Assembly (NCBI GenBank): GCA_016793305.1
Contig: JAEUHU010000254.1
Coordinates: 1-8,791 of the forward strand
Origin: Planctomycetota bacterium
GTDB taxonomy: Bacteria > Planctomycetota > UBA1135 > UBA2386
DNA: 8,791 nucleotides
Direction: 5' to 3'
Each line of letters begins with the position of its first letter. Position 1 is the first letter of the stretch. The position numbers were made by a program, and so were the translations under genes. This document shows, piece by piece, positions 6,433 to 8,791 of the stretch. A model generated the notes under the pieces. The model saw only the letters and a list, made by a program, of their open reading frames with translations, made no database searches and had not been told where the DNA came from.

Positions 6433-7110
6433 GTGCGGTTCGTCGTCGTCAGTTCGCCTGGGCCAGGCCCACACAGCCACTGGAGCCACGCTATTGCGGC
6501 CGCGGTGGGCGAGCTGCTGGTGGCGGCACACCACGACGTGCTGTGGTTCGCGCCGATGCGCACCGGGGTCGCGCTGCCGCCGTTGCCGGCGGGCGTCGAG
6601 CTGCGCGGCACGACCGCGTGCCGGCACCAGCGCCTCGACCAGGTCGACGCCGACAACTCCGACCTCGAGCTGGAGACCTTGCTGGCGCACTCGCTGCGCG
6701 AACATCCGGCCGACGTGGTCGTGCACGTCGGTGCTGGGGCGCGTGGCTCGCCGAACGTCGCCTGGCTGGCCGAGCGCATGGGCAGTCCGGCGTTCGTGGT
6801 CGCCCGCGCCAGCGAACTGGTCTGCCATCGCGGCGACCTCGTCGACCGCGACGGCAAGTCGTGCGATCGTTTCCTCGAGCCCGAACGCTGCCGCCGCTGC
6901 TGCACCACGTCCTGGTGGCGCAGACCCGGCAGGGTCGCGTTCCAGAACCGCTCCGACCTGCTGGTCGCCAGCCTGCTGGTCGCCGAGGCGGTGTTCGTCG
7001 CGACGCCTGCCGAACGGGCAACGCTGCTCGCGTTCGGCGTGCCCGAGGCCCTGCTGGTGGTCGGCAGCGAGCCTGTGGCGATCGTGGCACGCCTGACCGC
7101 GCGCGGCTGA
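6433..7110 (+). CDS. GT4-glycosyltransferase-like N-terminal domain protein, short, with Cys cluster
   Basis: A 225-residue protein resembling the acceptor-side (N-terminal) Rossmann domain of GT4-type glycosyltransferases. It starts with a beta strand and a Gly/Pro loop followed by a helix (MRFVVVSSPGPGPHSHWSHA), then ADVVVHVGAG (93-102), a P-xFVVAR strand (119-125) and a cysteine cluster: C131 in CHRGDLV, C144 in DGKSCD, and C153, C156 and C157 in ERCRRCC. Some GT4 enzymes carry a similar C-x-G...G-x-C...C-x-x-C insertion in their N-terminal domain. It ends with VFVATPAERATLLAFGVPE, which matches the end of that domain. The C-terminal nucleotide-sugar-binding domain is absent; full-length members have about 370-420 residues. 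The start is a GTG at 6433 without SD; no ATG fits. It follows the Nudix gene by 71 bases on the same strand. Family assignment is from pattern only. Confidence 0.6.
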   Translation: MRFVVVSSPGPGPHSHWSHAIAAAVGELLVAAHHDVLWFAPMRTGVALPPLPAGVELRGTTACRHQRLDQVDADNSDLELETLLAHSLREHPADVVVHVGAGARGSPNVAWLAERMGSPAFVVARASELVCHRGDLVDRDGKSCDRFLEPERCRRCCTTSWWRRPGRVAFQNRSDLLVASLLVAEAVFVATPAERATLLAFGVPEALLVVGSEPVAIVARLTARG

Positions 7111-7154
7111 GGGCGCTTGCGCGCGACCCGACGACTGGGCTTGGGAGCGGGGCG

Positions 7155-8791
7155 TCACTTCCCCTCGGGTACGAGCTGCACGTCGATCCCGACGACGCTG
7201 GCGATCGTGCTGGCTCCGACGAGTCCCGACCACGAGACGCCGTCGGCGGTCTTCGTCGTGACCATGAACTCCCCGTACGGTGCCAGCAGCACGTCGACGC
7301 GGCCACCGGCATCGGTCTCCAGTCGCCCTGGCCTGCGGTGTCCGGAACCGACCACCTGCACGCGCACGTTCGCCAGCGGTTCGCCGTCGGGACGCAGCAG
7401 CCGCAGTCGCAGGGAACGGGGAGCCGCCGCGATGTGGAGTTCCAGCGATCTTCCCGCCGCGGCTTCGTAGCGTTCGTCGAGTGGCAACGACACGTGGCCT
7501 GGCCCTGGGTCGGAGGGGATCGCCAACATCGGGCCGAGCGTGCCTCCCGGCACGAGGGTCTCGAACCGGCCTTCGCCGTCGGTCGGCACCCGCACGGAAT
7601 GCACCGGCTCGGGTTGCAGGCGGCGCAGGAAGAACTGGGAGTGGCGCATCGGCTGCCCGTCCCAGAGGACGAGGCCGCGCACCTTGGCCGGGGCCATCGC
7701 CCCCACGTCGAAGGTGCGGTCGATGCGGCCGGCGACGGCGCCGTCGAAGTCGCCGAGCCCGTACGGCAAGACCTCGTTCGACACGTTGTTGGCAGCCAGC
7801 CAGGTCGCCAGCTGCAACGCGACCTGGACCGGCGGCAACGGGCCGAGCACGAACGAGCCGTCGGCGTCCACCTCGGCGCGCGCGACCCGCTCGCGTCCCA
7901 CCAAGGCGACCACGGCGAGCCGCCGTTCCCGCTTCGCCTGACCGAGCCCTAGGGCCGGCAGCAACTCCCGAGGCTGCAGGTCGCCGTGCAGTACGGCCGC
8001 GGCGGTGAGCGCGAGCCGATGCACGCCGCCGTTGGGCGAAGCGACGATGGCCTGGGCGAGCGGCTGGTGGGAGGTGCAGCGAGCGCGCAGCAGCCACGGG
8101 CCCGGAGCGGCGGTCAAGGTCGCGGTGCCGCCCGCATCGGTGGCTGCGAGGGCCACGGCGACCTGGCGCAGGCCGGGCGACGAGCCAGCGCGAACGGCCG
8201 GCAGGTCGGGGGCCGGCCCTGCTCCGTCGGCAGGATTCGCCGTCATGCTGGCGAGCAGTTCGACCGTGCAGCCCGGGATCGGCGCGCCGCTGCTGCCGTC
8301 CACGACGAGAACCTGGACTCTGGTCGGTCTGGCGACCCGCACGAGCAGTTCGCGGTCCGAGTGTTCGTCGACCGAGAACGGCAGTGGCCCGGCGATCGCC
8401 AGGGTCCGATCCTCCGGCTCCACGACCAGCGAGTACGAACCCGTCGGCAGATGGGGAAGCACGAAATGGTCCTTGCCCGCCAGCTGCTGCCAAGGTCGCC
8501 GCAGGGAGCAAGTGGCGCCATTCGCACTCACCCTTCCGACGGTCAACGTGAAGGGCCACACCGGCGAGCCGTTCGGGTCGACCGCGCGCACGACGCGATC
8601 GCCGAGCGGCCGCATGACGACCTGGACGTCGCGACGGCCCCACGCCACGACTTCGTTCTTGCGGGGGCTCGTCTGCTCGAAGCCGACTCGGCTGGCCTGC
8701 ACGTCGAGGCCGGGTTCGCCCTGGTCGGGATGTGGCGGCCCCTTGTGCACCACGAACCTGCCGTCGGCGTCGCTCTCGGCGCTGCCGCGCG
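7155..8791 (-). CDS. Large repeat protein with carboxypeptidase-regulatory-like domains (partial, N-terminus outside window)
   Basis: The frame is open through the right edge, so only the last 544 residues are seen. The usable codons just before the GTG at 8753 (ESDADGRFVVHKG) already fit a module, so the true start lies outside the window. The protein is a chain of beta-sandwich modules of the carboxypeptidase-regulatory-like type, recognisable by a repeated T/S-D-x-x-G-x-F turn followed by a P-x-G-x-Y/F strand: SDADGRFVV at the edge, HFVLPHLPTGSYSLVVEP, AATDAGGTATLTAAPG, AEVDADGSFVLGPLPP, VPTDGEGRFETLVPG and ETDAGGRVDVLLAPYGEF near the end. At least five modules are present. Such proteins are usually exported and may bind surfaces or polysaccharides. 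No C-terminal anchor or sorting domain is seen; the protein simply ends VGIDVQLVPEGK. It converges with the GT4-like gene with a 44-base gap lacking a clear terminator. Confidence 0.82.
   Translation of the reverse strand, partial: RGSAESDADGRFVVHKGPPHPDQGEPGLDVQASRVGFEQTSPRKNEVVAWGRRDVQVVMRPLGDRVVRAVDPNGSPVWPFTLTVGRVSANGATCSLRRPWQQLAGKDHFVLPHLPTGSYSLVVEPEDRTLAIAGPLPFSVDEHSDRELLVRVARPTRVQVLVVDGSSGAPIPGCTVELLASMTANPADGAGPAPDLPAVRAGSSPGLRQVAVALAATDAGGTATLTAAPGPWLLRARCTSHQPLAQAIVASPNGGVHRLALTAAAVLHGDLQPRELLPALGLGQAKRERRLAVVALVGRERVARAEVDADGSFVLGPLPPVQVALQLATWLAANNVSNEVLPYGLGDFDGAVAGRIDRTFDVGAMAPAKVRGLVLWDGQPMRHSQFFLRRLQPEPVHSVRVPTDGEGRFETLVPGGTLGPMLAIPSDPGPGHVSLPLDERYEAAAGRSLELHIAAAPRSLRLRLLRPDGEPLANVRVQVVGSGHRRPGRLETDAGGRVDVLLAPYGEFMVTTKTADGVSWSGLVGASTIASVVGIDVQLVPEGK

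Noticed and set aside
6073..8643. Long - strand open frame of more than 850 codons
   Set aside because: It overlaps the Nudix, GT4-like and repeat-protein genes in other frames and has a shadow-type Arg/Gly/Ala composition typical of high-G+C DNA.

Overview
The window is high in G+C and gene-dense. It looks like chromosomal DNA of a GC-rich, gram-negative-type bacterium. I lean towards a planctomycete-like lineage because of the extended bS21, the multi-repeat carboxypeptidase-regulatory-like protein, the PilZ protein and the near absence of Shine-Dalgarno (SD) sequences. That assignment is inference and not firm. I see no rRNA, tRNA, CRISPR array, insertion sequence or phage gene.

Left part (1-1565, + strand): ribosomal protein bS21 (rpsU) with an unusual C-terminal tail, followed by an RluA-family RNA pseudouridine synthase. 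Both concern the ribosome or RNA and may be co-transcribed. Bases 1566-1687 separate this pair from convergent genes and hold no clear gene or terminator.

Middle part (1688-5352, - strand, read right to left): a FIST-domain sensory protein, then a roughly 550-residue multi-pass membrane protein joined to it by an ATGA stop/start overlap. Next come a 173-base GC-rich gap with repeated CCCTGG/CCAGGG motifs, a 68-codon small gene with the only strong SD in the window, and a single-domain PilZ protein. The FIST/membrane pair is the most likely functional unit: a soluble ligand-sensing domain made with a membrane partner that resembles ABC-2-type exporter permeases, with no ATPase gene beside it.

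Right part: divergent from the FIST gene, on the + strand, lie a Nudix hydrolase of the DUF4743 type (5495-6361) and a short protein resembling only the N-terminal half of a GT4 glycosyltransferase with a cysteine cluster (6433-7110). A short CCAACCCGTC repeat separates them. On the - strand, a large secreted-type protein made of repeated carboxypeptidase-regulatory-like beta-sandwich modules converges on them and runs off the right edge of the window.

The very high G+C leaves long open frames on both strands. The calls here rest on recognisable protein families, plausible starts and operon geometry, not on frame length.
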